A stretch of DNA of 64,000 bases from Boesenbergia rotunda (lineage: Eukaryota; Streptophyta; Magnoliopsida; Zingiberales; Zingiberaceae), in assembly GCA_024364735.1 (NCBI GenBank), contig JAGFNQ010000733.1, positions 62,001 to 126,000 of the forward strand, read 5' to 3'. This document shows, piece by piece, positions 48,201-55,406 of the stretch (the stretch's first letter is position 1; the number at the start of each line of letters is the position of its first letter). Below the pieces are notes generated by a model, which saw only the letters and a program-made list of their open reading frames with translations, ran no database searches and had not been told where the DNA came from. A program made the translations under genes and the position numbers.

Positions 48201-49685
48201 AGTCTAACCATATTTCGCTCTGGGTACACCAAATAGCTTGTTTGCATGTAGTATTTGTGTAGTGGAAAGAAGTTCAATGAGAGTATATGAAGGTGGAACG
48301 TGATCCATTTCAACACCAACCATAAAGGTTCTTACCAAGCTAGCAGGGATTTGTCTAGATGCAATTCTCATTCAGACATTCTGATTCTTAGATATCTTGC
48401 ATGGGAATAAGTTGATGTTTCTTTTGCAACAAAGGTCCGAATATTGAAGTGACTAAATTAGTTTAGACATTTTGTGTGAGATCCTGCATGTCAGGTACTT
48501 GAGGGAAAACATTGCATGCCTGCTTGGCAGCGGAATAGATCAAAACATCTAATTGTGTTGACAAGGTCTTGGATCTGAATCTTGTTGTCTCAATGGTGTT
48601 TTGCTTTCAGAATAGACCTAAAGAAGCATTAAAAGCTTCTTTGTTTTCTATAGTGCTGCTTCATTTGGATTTCTGATATGCTTTGAAACAAGTTTAGTAT
48701 TCTGTGATGTATACATGCATATCAGCTACCAACATATGATTTGTTAATTTGAGGAATGGTTCATGCTATATGCTTATAAATTTTTAAGTTTTGTATGACT
48801 ACTTTTTATCGAGCATAAGTTGTGTCTTCTCATTCCTAAATGATTTAAATGTTACATATCATTTAACTACTTTACTATCTTACATTCTCATGGATTAATA
48901 GTTTTATGATACCTCCTCCATACTAATCATTTAGCTTCTTTCTGACTTCAGGTATCTTTGAGCCACAAGGAATTGAAGTTCCAGACCCTCTCCAGAGTGT
49001 TTGTACTAGGTGGGGTACGGACTCCTTCAGTTTAGGATCCTATTCACATGTTGGTGTTGGAGCATCTGGGGATGACTATGATATCATGGCCGAAAGTGTT
49101 GGAGATGGCCGGCTTTTCTTTGCTGGTGAGGCAACAACAAGGCGTTACCCTGCTACTATGCATGGTGCTTTTATTAGTGGCATGAGAGAGGCTGCTAACA
49201 TGGCACACCATGCTAATGCTAGAGCTTTACAAATAAAAGTGGAAAGAAGTGCTTCTAAGAATACTCAAGCTTGTGCTTCTCTTTTAGCAGATTTATTTCG
49301 TGACCCTGACTTGGAATTTGGAAGTTTTGCTGTTATTTTTGGTCATAAATCATCTGAACAGAAGTCTCCTGCGATTCTTCGAGTATCATTGGGTGGTCCA
49401 CGGAAAAGGAATACAAGTGAGGTCTCGAGGGCAGATCAACCACATTCCAACAAGTTGCTTTTTCAGCAGCTTCAAACACATTATAATCAGCAACAACAGC
49501 TCCATATCTACACACTTTTATCCCGACAACAAGCTTTGGAACTCAGAGAGGTTAGAGGAGGAGATGACATGAGATTGTATTACCTGTGTGAAAAGCTTGG
49601 TGTAAAGTTGGTTGGTAGAAGAGGATTAGGACCTGCTGCTGATTCTGTAATTGCCTCCATTAAAGCTGAGAGGGGCAGTCGATGA
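21264..49685 (+). CDS. LDL1: LSD1-like histone H3 lysine-4 demethylase, LDL1 type (two exons)
   Basis: Exons are 21,264-22,980 and 48,952-49,685. The donor AGAG|GTAATT and acceptor GACTTCAG|GTATC share one Gly codon, giving 816 residues, close to the plant LDL1 size. Domains: proline-rich N-terminus with KRKR (residues 41-44, possible nuclear signal), SWIRM (about 125-215), Rossmann FAD motif VGAGLAG (about 227-233), and an amine-oxidase domain ending in the FAD-binding stretch GRLFFAGEATTRRYPATMHG. Lys498 in LLNKVAM matches the conserved FAD-contacting lysine of LSD1. The C-terminal 130 residues follow the LDL1 pattern. The family removes mono- and dimethyl from H3K4 in the nucleus and represses targets such as floral repressors. 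All key motifs are intact and no frame break was seen; LDL1 rather than LDL2 or FLD is a judgement from length and C-terminus. Confidence 0.9.
21495..21608 (+). repeat. 57-bp in-frame tandem duplication in exon 1
   Basis: Two adjacent 57-base copies encode ATLHPDPDISDEIIAINKD and ATLHPDPDISEEIIVINKE (residues 78-96 and 97-115). They differ at a few, partly silent, positions. The duplication lies in the disordered N-terminus before SWIRM and does not disturb the frame. Confidence 0.9.
22981..24435. other. AT-rich intron stretch
   Basis: No gene or recognisable element. The exon-1 frame would stop at 23,028-23,030 if unspliced, and AATAAA occurs at 23,094-23,099. The region from 23,750 to 24,200 is very AT-rich. 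Confidence 0.5.
24436..25291 (+). mobile_element. 5'-truncated RTE-type LINE
   Basis: This 856-bp insert is flanked by CATTTTGTATCATGTTA at 24,419-24,435 and 25,292-25,308, a perfect 17-bp duplication. It encodes, with stops, the end of a LINE reverse transcriptase: FKYLGSFLQSDGEIERDI, a thumb-like stretch, and RLRWYGHVLRQP. Its 3' end reads CCCATCTAGTGGGATAAGGC and a (GTT)n tail, the usual end of plant RTE elements. The 5' part of the ORF is missing, typical of incomplete reverse transcription. Confidence 0.88.
25309..26690. other. AT-rich intron stretch without assignable content
   Basis: No ORF of note, no structured repeat. Probably old intron DNA or decayed repeats. Confidence 0.4.
26691..27783 (+). 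mobile_element. Probable decayed solo LTR
   Basis: The stretch has LTR-like order: CGTTAGTACC start (expected TGTTAG), 'gttttgatgtttggtcaaataag', a region of GA-rich phrases, then 'tgttcattttgtttttgctaacgtgt...ctattcaccctctagag' and an end in CTAACA. No PBS, PPT, coding part or clear TSD was found. Boundaries are approximate. Confidence 0.45.
27784..28931. other. Intron stretch, possibly old gag remnant
   Basis: Mostly AT-rich with stops. A gag-like phrase may be read around 28,600-28,720, too decayed to annotate. Confidence 0.3.
29438..30190 (+). pseudogene. Copia gag remnant
   Basis: The first part reads MATTIKLNRTNYLLWSRLFE, the usual Copia gag opening. A later frame keeps a zinc-knuckle-like CVHCGRSNYASEKC in which the His of CX2CX4HX4C is Tyr. 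At least two frameshifts separate the pieces. Confidence 0.75.
30350..31540 (+). pseudogene. Copia protease/integrase remnant
   Basis: Pieces such as 'SWMLDSHIT' (protease region, DSG lost) and short integrase-like phrases are spread over three frames with many stops. The part near 31,270-31,510 resembles the stretch after the integrase core (PRSIKYILLEFSHTQKGYGC). Highly decayed. Confidence 0.55.
31840..33283 (+). pseudogene. Copia reverse transcriptase and RNase H remnant
   Basis: RT begins near 31,850 (MNEEMPALISHDTWELV) and continues in another frame with QLDVKKAFLYGDLHETVFM. The catalytic block is reduced to 'VCVDDILIS' around 32,385-32,410. RNase H follows at 32,758-33,060, with EAYSDIDYIGSKTDRW and SSAEAEYRAI. 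Several frameshifts and stops make it non-functional. Confidence 0.82.
33517..34189 (-). pseudogene. Fragment of a Copia gag C-terminus, minus strand
   Basis: On the minus strand, 34,029-33,799 reads like the end of a Copia gag (YSKASLGFKPAQNKK; compare the GLGY motif after gag coiled coils), and the bases before it encode a coiled-coil-like Lys/Glu stretch. It ends at the virus boundary near 34,190. No LTR for it was found. Confidence 0.45.
34190..34670 (-). pseudogene. Viral coat N-terminal region, left terminal copy
   Basis: Two minus-strand frames (34,670-34,401 and 34,428-34,183) cover an acidic stretch with EDDDDED followed by a proline-rich part. Acidic N-termini are usual for caulimovirid coat precursors. 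A frameshift separates the two. The second piece is repeated at the right end of the provirus. Confidence 0.65.
34966..35202 (-). pseudogene. Trimeric dUTPase-like domain in viral ORF3
   Basis: The minus-strand frame shows motif I (GSAGYDLA), motif II (PEGTYARIAPRSS) and motif III (GGGVIDSDFKE) of the trimeric dUTP pyrophosphatase family, which hydrolyses dUTP and keeps uracil out of DNA. Motifs IV and V are not seen before the stop; the frame shifts relative to the movement protein upstream. It lies between movement protein and coat, a position outside the classic badnavirus order MP-CP-PR-RT-RH. In motif III the usual Tyr position holds Phe. Confidence 0.8.
35241..36248 (-). pseudogene. Viral movement protein, start of ORF3
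   Basis: ATG at 36,248 overlaps the stop of ORF2 as ATGA. About 330 codons are in one frame, broken by a single TGA at 35,607-35,609. The product has the caulimovirid 30K-type movement protein look, with the phrase LERAAIIPAEVLYHS and a later NYAVGRLSNT-like block. It would modify plasmodesmata for cell-to-cell spread. Downstream the frame is lost before the dUTPase domain. Confidence 0.8.
36245..36637 (-). CDS. Viral ORF2-like protein (virion-associated type), intact frame
   Basis: This frame of 130 codons is open. It starts within ATGA shared with the stop of ORF1 (36,637-36,634) and ends within ATGA shared with ORF3. The middle is a strong Leu/Glu/Lys coiled coil (around residues 50-100), and the C-terminus is basic. 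Badnavirus ORF2 products are small, coiled-coil, virion-associated nucleic-acid-binding proteins of about this size. Expression from this integrated copy is not implied. Confidence 0.75.
   Translation of the reverse strand: MSYINTQATESYKGALQATENIEAPAIGFCKRKSVKESVIRSVRALIKQNNTQLQVLISIKEQLVKLEERIERLEKAKQSKELPEEVISSLNEKIKALKISQRPTEKRGKLLIFKDPVQIFEEERAKAKK
36634..37062 (-). pseudogene. Viral ORF1-like remnant
   Basis: The minus-strand frame upstream of ORF2 encodes a helical protein with RHFKGIQEDIVTLKEEN and a NLVSSIIKQPKEIEEQA stretch, which recalls badnavirus ORF1. A TAG at 36,706-36,708 interrupts it, and the true start is unclear because stops occur near 37,030. It ends in ATGA with ORF2, the arrangement used for leaky scanning in badnaviruses. 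Confidence 0.6.
37451..37465 (-). other. Viral tRNA-Met primer-binding site
   Basis: The minus strand reads TGGTATCAGAGCGAG, the conserved site for minus-strand DNA priming and the conventional zero point of badnavirus genomes. It lies about 150 bases after the predicted transcript start. Confidence 0.9.
37633..37641 (-). promoter_or_regulatory. TATA box of viral pregenomic RNA promoter
   Basis: The minus strand reads TATATAAAT, followed by a leader and the primer site. Spacing fits a transcript start near 37,605. The stretch between RNase H end (37,844) and this box is the intergenic promoter region. Confidence 0.7.
37844..38891 (-). pseudogene. Viral RT end (connection) and RNase H
   Basis: The minus-strand frame continues the RT after the 38,901 insertion and goes into RNase H. 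Acidic RNase H positions are visible in LETDAC, DAEIHAV, RTDCQA and the final KDNLLADALSR. One TAG at 38,570-38,572 breaks an otherwise single frame. About 90 codons after the RNase H core are unlike known motifs and appear to run on in a shifted frame. Confidence 0.82.
38901..39826. mobile_element. Insertion with 9-bp target duplication in viral RT (MULE-like by TSD)
   Basis: GGCTGTAGT occurs at 38,892-38,900 and again at 39,827-39,835, and the viral frame resumes exactly across one copy. The 926-bp insert is two-faced: a GC-rich part (38,925-39,235) with repeated GCTTCCG/GCGCCAGAG words, and an AT-rich part to 39,740, then 'cgatacaatatcgaaaccgtatcg'-type palindromes at the end. Nine bases is the usual Mutator TSD, but the terminal inverted repeats are weak at best. 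No transposase. Confidence 0.7.
39836..40715 (-). pseudogene. Viral reverse transcriptase, 5' part
   Basis: The RT palm begins in the frame 40,715-40,143 and carries on after a frameshift near 40,150 in the frame ending at the 39,827 insertion. The catalytic YIDD is intact in AVYIDDILVFS. The enzyme would copy pregenomic RNA to DNA. The frameshift and the insertion both disable it. Confidence 0.85.
40696..41144 (-). pseudogene. Viral aspartic protease region
   Basis: Two minus-strand frames cover a retropepsin-like region. The active-site word reads DIGATTC where DTGA is expected, so the Thr is replaced by Ile, and a frameshift follows near 40,950. Cleavage of the ORF3 polyprotein would need this domain. 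Confidence 0.7.
41508..42706 (-). pseudogene. Viral coat protein core with two Cys motifs
   Basis: A CX-CX2CX4H zinc knuckle (CKCYLCGEGHFARD) ends at 41,910, where its last Cys codon has become TGA (41,907-41,909). Further on, 41,588-41,508 encodes a second motif of the exact form CX2CX11CX2CX4CX2C, a mark of badnaviruses. The preceding 160 codons resemble capsid helices. The part before 42,404 has stops, and a solo LTR separates it from the coat N-terminus at 44,977-46,355. Confidence 0.82.
42707..44971 (+). mobile_element. Solo LTR, 2,265 bp, in viral coat region
   Basis: It starts TGTTAGTGATATGAGAG, ends CGGTCCCAACA and is flanked by CTGTA at 42,702-42,706 and 44,972-44,976. Its wording resembles the long solo LTR at 591 (similar 'gaagtcttatact', 'gataaa' and 3' leader phrases), so it is probably the same Copia lineage. 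It holds a TATATAAAGG box near 44,311. No coding sequence. Confidence 0.88.
44977..45049 (-). pseudogene. Viral coat N-terminal region, right copy, first piece
   Basis: This short piece continues the viral sequence between two solo LTRs. From 45,013 it matches the left terminal copy at 34,190. Confidence 0.7.
45050..46167 (+). mobile_element. Solo LTR, 1,118 bp, in right terminal copy of the virus
   Basis: It starts TGTTGGGGTAATCGACCC and ends CGATCTAACA, flanked by TTTTA (45,045-45,049; 46,168-46,172). It is the same family as the LTR at 54,397 and the fragment at 1. The palindrome ACCAGTCGACTGCCCC and its complement lie at about 45,669-45,701, and a CTATTTAAGG box at about 45,803. The left terminal viral copy has no insertion here. 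Confidence 0.9.
46173..46355 (-). pseudogene. Viral coat N-terminal region, right copy, second piece
   Basis: It aligns with 34,227-34,410 at the other end of the provirus with about a dozen differences by eye. The match ends around 46,355, which marks the right edge of the integrated virus. Confidence 0.75.
46356..48951. other. 3' part of the LDL1-like intron
   Basis: AT-rich, no gene or recognisable element, with microsatellite-like runs (46,470-47,340). The branch point and pyrimidine tract lie in the last 50 bases. Confidence 0.5.
48952..49685 (+). CDS. LDL1: LDL1-like gene, exon 2
   Basis: The exon opens in phase with exon 1 and encodes GIFEPQGIEVPDPLQSV, then the C-terminal FAD-binding block and an about 130-residue tail with a Gln-rich patch, ending TGA at 49,683-49,685. 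It keeps about 244 residues of the protein. Without it the amine-oxidase fold would be incomplete. Confidence 0.92.
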
Positions 49686-52600
49686 GAAAACTTCATGTTT
49701 ATTCCAAGTTAATGATCCAAGAGCAATGACACAGACGTAGTGTTTGATTTTTAGTAACAAATGACAATTATCAGCTGGTGGAGTAAACCAGTCTAGATCT
49801 GATCTTGCAAGTCCTTGAACATGAAGCTACCTACATAGATACAGTTTTGAAAGATGGAATTGTTAGCTTTCACCAGGTCATTTGAAAATGATTTTGGATT
49901 TAGTTCAGGTCAAGGCCCACATTGCATTGTTCTCCAAGTTAACATGATGTTCCAAAGATTAGATTGGGTTGTTTGACAAGTGTGACTTTGACTTTCTTGC
50001 AACTTTGAAAATGTATGGTGTTTGCGCATGAAGTGCGTTGAAGTTGTGAAGTCAAGTACCTCAGAACGTCATCGATCACCAAGACATCCCATGTGCCTGT
50101 TGAATTAAATGTTCATTTGGAGGGATGAATCTCTAGTTGTAATTCACCTGTTTAGTCTTTCCAATGAAGGGTTAAAGCTACAAACGAGTTTGAAGTCTCT
50201 GTGCTACAGGTTGTTCTTAAGGAATGTTTGAAATTTCCGTGTCTTAATAGTCAATGATGCTTTGCTACATATTACTTTTGTTGTCAATGATAAAGAAGAA
50301 AAACTAAAGTAGAATTAACACTAAATTCCATTTTGAATATTTTTTTTGCTAATATGATTTAGCTTTTATGGAGGTTGTCCTTCGGGGACCTGGTTAATCA
50401 TTGACACTTATCTTTTCCGAGTGATACAATTATACAGGTGTGAGCATCAAGTATCCTAGTACTCGAAGAGAGTTTTTTTTTTACGAATGCATTGTAGGAA
50501 GACAACACTAGTGAATGATAGGCAATGTGTCATAGGTAACTCATGGAAGATTGATTCGGTTAATAGACCTCTTTTGAAGTCCTTGTTTTCATTGTACCTC
50601 AGTTCTTATTTCCATCACTAATTATTTGCGTATATAAGTGGTATTTATGTCTTGATATCTTTATAAGTGCAACATGACACGGCACTCAACATGAGAACTA
50701 TTACTCTCAGAAAGGCTTGCTCTCAGATATTATTGAAAGCTAAAAGGAGGCAGTGGGGAGGCTTCAAAAGTTGCAGACATTATCCAATGATGTTGTGTTC
50801 ATTTTTCACCAACGTTGATCTCATTCATGCAATTTCAAGTGAACATGGAAATACTAGGCGAGGGCAACATAAATTGTTCCAACAAAAGGTGATCGTGCAA
50901 AGAATTAATGTTGGAACAATTTATGTTGCCCAGACCTTATGTGTTGTCGATTACACCAAGATGTAATCCCTTGATGTCAAGGTAACCCAATCAGCCTTGT
51001 TGTAATCCCTTGCTACAGCATGCTGGCGTATCAAGTCCATCGCTTATTTTGAAGAAATTCAAGCCCTACTGAGAAAATTGGGTAGCTCTTCGGTTGGTAA
51101 TGAAAACTCTGTGGCCACTGATGTTGAAGAGCAAATATATGAAGGACATCGGTCTTTCTGCTTAACTGAATGATTTGCAGCTGTGGCGGAACATTTGTAG
51201 AGGATGGAAAATTTTGCAAACTGGCTTCGAGTGAATTATTGGAGACAAAAACTAGAATTAGATTGTAAGAAGATGATCAGCTAAATCAAGGCTTCTATCT
51301 GAGGAATCTATCCCTACAGGTTTTTCAGTGAATATGAAATAGAGGAACATAATAGATGAAGTTGACACGTATTAATTAGATACATGTACTTATTCTAATT
51401 AGGTACATGAATTAAAAGATGCACGTATCACTTGGTACATCAAACATTTATTATGATTTATGTATTCAAGTTTAACTCTTTTAATAGTACATGGTTTGAA
51501 GTATACACTGGAAGGTGACAAAAAAGATATGGAACGATATTTGGTGTTGCCCCAGTACCGCCCCATGTGTGCTTTTTTTTTTCTCTAGAGGGCAAGAACG
51601 GGAAGGCTTGCGACGCTCTACCTTGACATTTCTAACTATCTTGCGGGGCCACACATCAGAAAGGATGTCTGGATGGAACTGGTTCCAAGACATGGAAGAT
51701 TTTTTGTTCTCCATGTAGGACTACAAAAAGTGGCTTCGCTTAAACCTGACTGGGAAAGACAATATAAGACTTTCTGTTTGTACTTGTGTTGCTGGGTGTG
51801 GATTTGATATGATCCAATAGAAGCTGATGAATCTGGTGTGTTGAACTGTGATATGCATAAGGCTTCTGTTCTTAGAGTTGCAACGTGAATTGGCTACAGC
51901 CCTTCTATTCAATCTGGACTACTACAGTGGAATTAAATAGTGTTTAATTTCGAAAACAATTATTCCAAATATGTTGACGCATAGATCCAATTTCTACAGT
52001 TCAACCTTGGAGAATTGTTACAGAAAACTCTAGCTTAGAGGTGCAATTTGTGTGGATTACACCAAGACGGTGCAAGGAAATTGTGAATTTTTTGTTAGGA
52101 TTTTTGCCAATTATTTTCTTTTAAATTGTTATTTTGCTATCGATCATCATGATAGCAACAAACTCTGACATTGAAAAGTTTGATTGCATAACGACTTATA
52201 TTTTGTGAAAAGTCAGGATGACTAACTCTGAAAGTAAGGGGAAAAGAAAATCTTAAATAAGGGGATATGGTGCAACTGTCCTCTCATTGTGCACAAATGA
52301 GGTATTACTGTCCCCACGAGATGGAATGATGACTAACGTTATTGTCATTAGGTTTACGTTATTGTCATTAGGTTTAGGGGTCAAATCCCGACGAAGCCAG
52401 GTGCCTACTTCCTTATGCGCTAGTTATTGTTTGGGTTAGTAATTCCATGATTTATCTACTACGTGTTGATCCTGAGACGGATTGACAGAGATGCTGGAGG
52501 TGAACGAATTGCCTTTTGCTGCCACAAATGAGGTATTATTAAGGAGATTACACTGTAGGATTCTGGAAGAAATTGGAATCTAATGCACATGACCGATACT

Positions 52601-52720
52601 TTGAGCTATAAATTGCATCATAAGATATAGACAAGAAGTCCCAATATATCAAGTTGGACCAGATACCTAGCAAAAGATGAAAAAAAATACTTAGAGTTGA
52701 GGCTTGGTAGATGATCTATG
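49686..52720. other. Downstream flank of the LDL1-like gene
   Basis: The first few hundred bases are presumably the 3' UTR. No further gene could be supported. The stretch holds a 23-bp inverted repeat at 50,862-50,931 and a 20-bp tandem duplication (ACGTTATTGTCATTAGGTTT at about 52,338-52,377). Next to the latter is GGGGTCAAATCCC, which resembles a Pol III B box and may be an old SINE. A frame around 51,515-51,720 looks coding-like but matches nothing I know. Confidence 0.4.
50862..50931. repeat. Perfect 23-bp inverted repeat (hairpin)
   Basis: The arm GGGCAACATAAATTGTTCC plus AACA (50,862-50,884) is matched base for base by its complement at 50,909-50,931, with a 24-base loop. It has no neighbouring T run on either side. 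It could be a small inversion duplication or the core of a hairpin RNA. Confidence 0.85.
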
Positions 52721-53936
52721 TGTTGGTTTCGGAAGCATCAGATCGAATCTAGTTTTAATAATGACAGAGGGTTCAAAGTTAAGTTTATATTGTGATATGA
52801 TGATTTTACTAAGTGTGCAAGAAAGTCCTAGTCAAGCTAGGCACGAAGTCTTGACCTACAGGGTTGAGCACGAAGATCTGGTTCGAGGAATTGTGTACGA
52901 AGACCTGACCGAGGGCTGGGCACCAAAAACCTAGCCGAGGGCTGGGCACCGAAGACCTGACCGAGGGTTGGGCACGCAAACCTAGTTCGAGGAATTGGGA
53001 ATGAAGCCCTGGAAGAGGGCTGGGCATCGAAGACCTGATCGAGGGTTGGGCACGAAGTCCTGGCCAAGGGTTGGGTACCGAAGACCTGACTGAGGGTTGG
53101 ACACGAAGACCTGATCCGGAAGATCGGGCAGGAGACTTAGTCGAGCGAGGACTACGGATAGAAGTAGAGACGGGTCGAGGAACAAACGTCTCATGATCCG
53201 AACGTTGCAGAGGCCGAGCAAAAGTCCAATCGGAGGAGCCGGTTGGCAAAAGGTAACTTCTTCAGAGTGGAGTAGGTGAGGACGCATTCCCCGGAAGAGG
53301 GAATAGTAGGCGTCGGTTTGACCTAAGATTTCATTTGAAATCCAAAGTCAGAACCAAGATAGCTCTGGCTGTTATTCATGCATATTTATTATATCATATT
53401 GTCTTCTTGGACTAACCCTAGTTGTAGGCTGAAAGGAGTTAGCTGCTGCGATCCCACGCGCCTGAAAGGGTTTAGGCGCCCGAGAACCCAGGCACCTGAA
53501 TGGTATCAGGCACCCCAGATGGGGTTCTTCCAACAGTTGCGCCATGTCTGCTCCCAGGCGCCCGTGAGCTCCTAGGCGACCAAGAATGGAGATAAACGTT
53601 GGCCAAGACTGCAGATAAGGATAGGGCTAAATCGGGTGACGTGGAGGGTGCTCCATACCCTATCAGGCACCCGATAAGCAACTATAAAAGGGGCATCACC
53701 CCTTTGCTTCCACACAACAACTCAAGAACTTAAACACGCTACGACAAGCTTCCGTGCTCTAGTTTTCTGCACCGACGACGTTCAAGATTGATGACACGTC
53801 GCTCCAATAAGCTCAGCCTTTTTTCTTAAGTGTCGTAGGTATAAAGTTTTAAATTCTATTCTGTACTTAAACTCTTATAATTGTACATCATTTTCCGAAC
53901 TATAGAATTTCCAACGAAAACGATTAAGGACCATGG
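52721..53936 (+). mobile_element. Truncated LTR related to elements A and B
   Basis: It starts TGTTGGTTTCGGAAGC and keeps the order of the A/B LTR: 'ttttaataatgacagagggttcaaa', a drifted array of GAAGACCTG...GGGCTGGGCAC units, 'gtccaatcggaggagccggttgg', GGCGCC/GGCACC words, TATAAAAGGGG near 53,683 and the 'tatagaattt..gaaaacg' 3' part. It breaks off at 53,936, where a reversed LTR is inserted. No internal part is attached. Confidence 0.8.
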
Positions 53937-54396
53937 TGTAGGGATCTCTAGGTAAAAATATTCAAAAATCGCTTCGGAAATAAGAGATCCCATGAGCGAT
54001 CCATGCGAAAGAAAACTCATACAATGTTAATTACAAATTCCTATCGTATAGGTATACCTTTGGCGCGTGCCCTTCGCTTATCCCGCTTGTCCACGGTATG
54101 CCGGATCTCTTGCATGTTCAAGTGTCCATGCCTCTATACGTATCCACACGAACACGATTACTCAAGTTTCAGAGAAGAATCACCTTTGTGGTGCTAGCCA
54201 CAAGAGGAGATTCACCAAGCAAGAAGGAGAGGGAGAAGAGAGATTTTGGCCAAGAGAAGGAAGGAAGGAAGAATGACAAGTTCTTTATCCAAATGATAAG
54301 AAAAACTCTTTTATACTCATCCCATGAATATGAAGAGTTTTTGTCCTTTTAGCTTCCCTCCATTAATGCTAATAAAAACCCACTTAGAGCATATTT
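53937..54396 (-). mobile_element. Reversed fragment of the long-LTR family
   Basis: On the minus strand this ends 'tttctttcgcatggatcgctc...gagatccctaca' and matches the last 450 bases of the solo LTR that ends at 20,490. It stops where the Copia LTR at 54,397 begins, so the latter inserted into it or joined it later. Confidence 0.75.
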
Positions 54397-55352
54397 TGTT
54401 CGGGCAATCGACCCTGATATGATCTGGAGGATCATGAGTTTTGATGTGTGCGGTCAATATGGTTAAGTTAGGGTTTGTTGTTGAACTGATATGTGTACAT
54501 GAGTGTGCAGGTGTATAGGTACACATGGACTTGGTTGATGTTTCAGGTGAAGGATGGTATGGAGGCAAACTGGAGGTTTGCGTGCGCATCCGAGGCACCG
54601 TGGATAGCAGGGACGATGAGTCGAGGGATGTGAACTTCGAGGCGTACGTGAAGGGTGGCATGGAGGCAAGCTGGAGGCTTGCGTGCACATCCAAGGGACG
54701 AGGGTCGGAGATGAAGAGGGCGTGAAGGCAACAGTCAAGACTGCTGGTGAAGAGTCAACTGGGTTGTGAGGGTCTGAGTGTGAGTGTTTGTACTCAGGGG
54801 CTAAGCCGGGATGGTTCGAGTGCGAGTGAAATGTACTCGGGGAGTGTAATCCTAGGCTTAGGTTCGAACCAGTCGACTGCCCCGGGGGCAGTCGACTGGT
54901 GTCGACTGGAACTGCTGGCAAAATTCGAACGTTGGGTGTAATGGTAGAATCTAAGTGGGACCAGTCGACTGCCCCAGGCAGTCGACTGGTACCGGTTGTT
55001 TCAGACTCGAACCCTATTTAAAGGGGCTCGTTTCATGCTTTCGTTTCTTGACGAAACAAGCTTGGTTAAGGCTTGTTAGTAGTCTCCTTATGCTCAGAGG
55101 TTTGCTTGGTGCTGTGGCGAAGTTTCTCCATCCACAAGGAATGACGAGGGCTAGCCGGAGGTTATCCGGGGAGTGATCCACCGACGGATTCTTGGATTAG
55201 TCACCCATCCGGGGTGGATACCAAGTAAATTTCCTTGTTAGCATTGGTTAGTTTTGTTTTATTGTATATTCCGCTGCGCAAACTAAAAACGTAGGTGAAA
55301 AGAGTAAAAGAATCGCTATTCACCCCCTCTAGCATACGGAAACGATCCAACA
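54397..55352 (+). repeat. 5' LTR of the Copia-type element
   Basis: This 956-bp LTR starts TGTTCGGGCAATCGACC and ends AACGATCCAACA. It is the same family as the solo LTR at 45,050. Two long palindromes built on CAGTCGACTG lie just upstream of a CTATTTAAAGG box near 55,013. Confidence 0.88.
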
Positions 55353-55354
55353 AT

Positions 55355-55366
55355 TGGTATCAGAGC
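55355..55366 (+). other. Primer-binding site of the Copia-type element
   Basis: TGGTATCAGAGC follows the LTR end after two bases. Confidence 0.9.
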
Positions 55367-55406
55367 AAAGGACCTCTCTCGATTGGACTAACCACCGAGG
55401 GAGCAC

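Larger units (their letters stand above)
22981..48951 (+). other. Giant intron of the LDL1-like gene (25,971 bp)
   Basis: The intron begins GTAATTTAAC and ends TTCTTTCTGACTTCAG, with a good pyrimidine tract. It contains a LINE, a probable solo LTR, a Copia element and an endogenous badnavirus with three later insertions. Together these account for roughly 19 kb. The remaining AT-rich parts (22,981-24,435, 25,309-26,690, 27,784-28,931 and 46,356-48,951) are presumably original intron or very old repeats. Confidence 0.88.

Noticed and set aside
50667..50966. ORF of 99 codons downstream of LDL1
   Set aside because: It contains the perfect inverted repeat and shows no domain; probably chance.
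51481..51912. Coding-like stretch on both strands
   Set aside because: Frames are short and interrupted, and I recognise no family; could be an exon remnant but cannot be supported.
54868..54990. Cloning-linker artefact (SalI sites GTCGAC)
   Set aside because: The words occur in diverged copies at several loci, in both LTR and internal parts, with natural variation.
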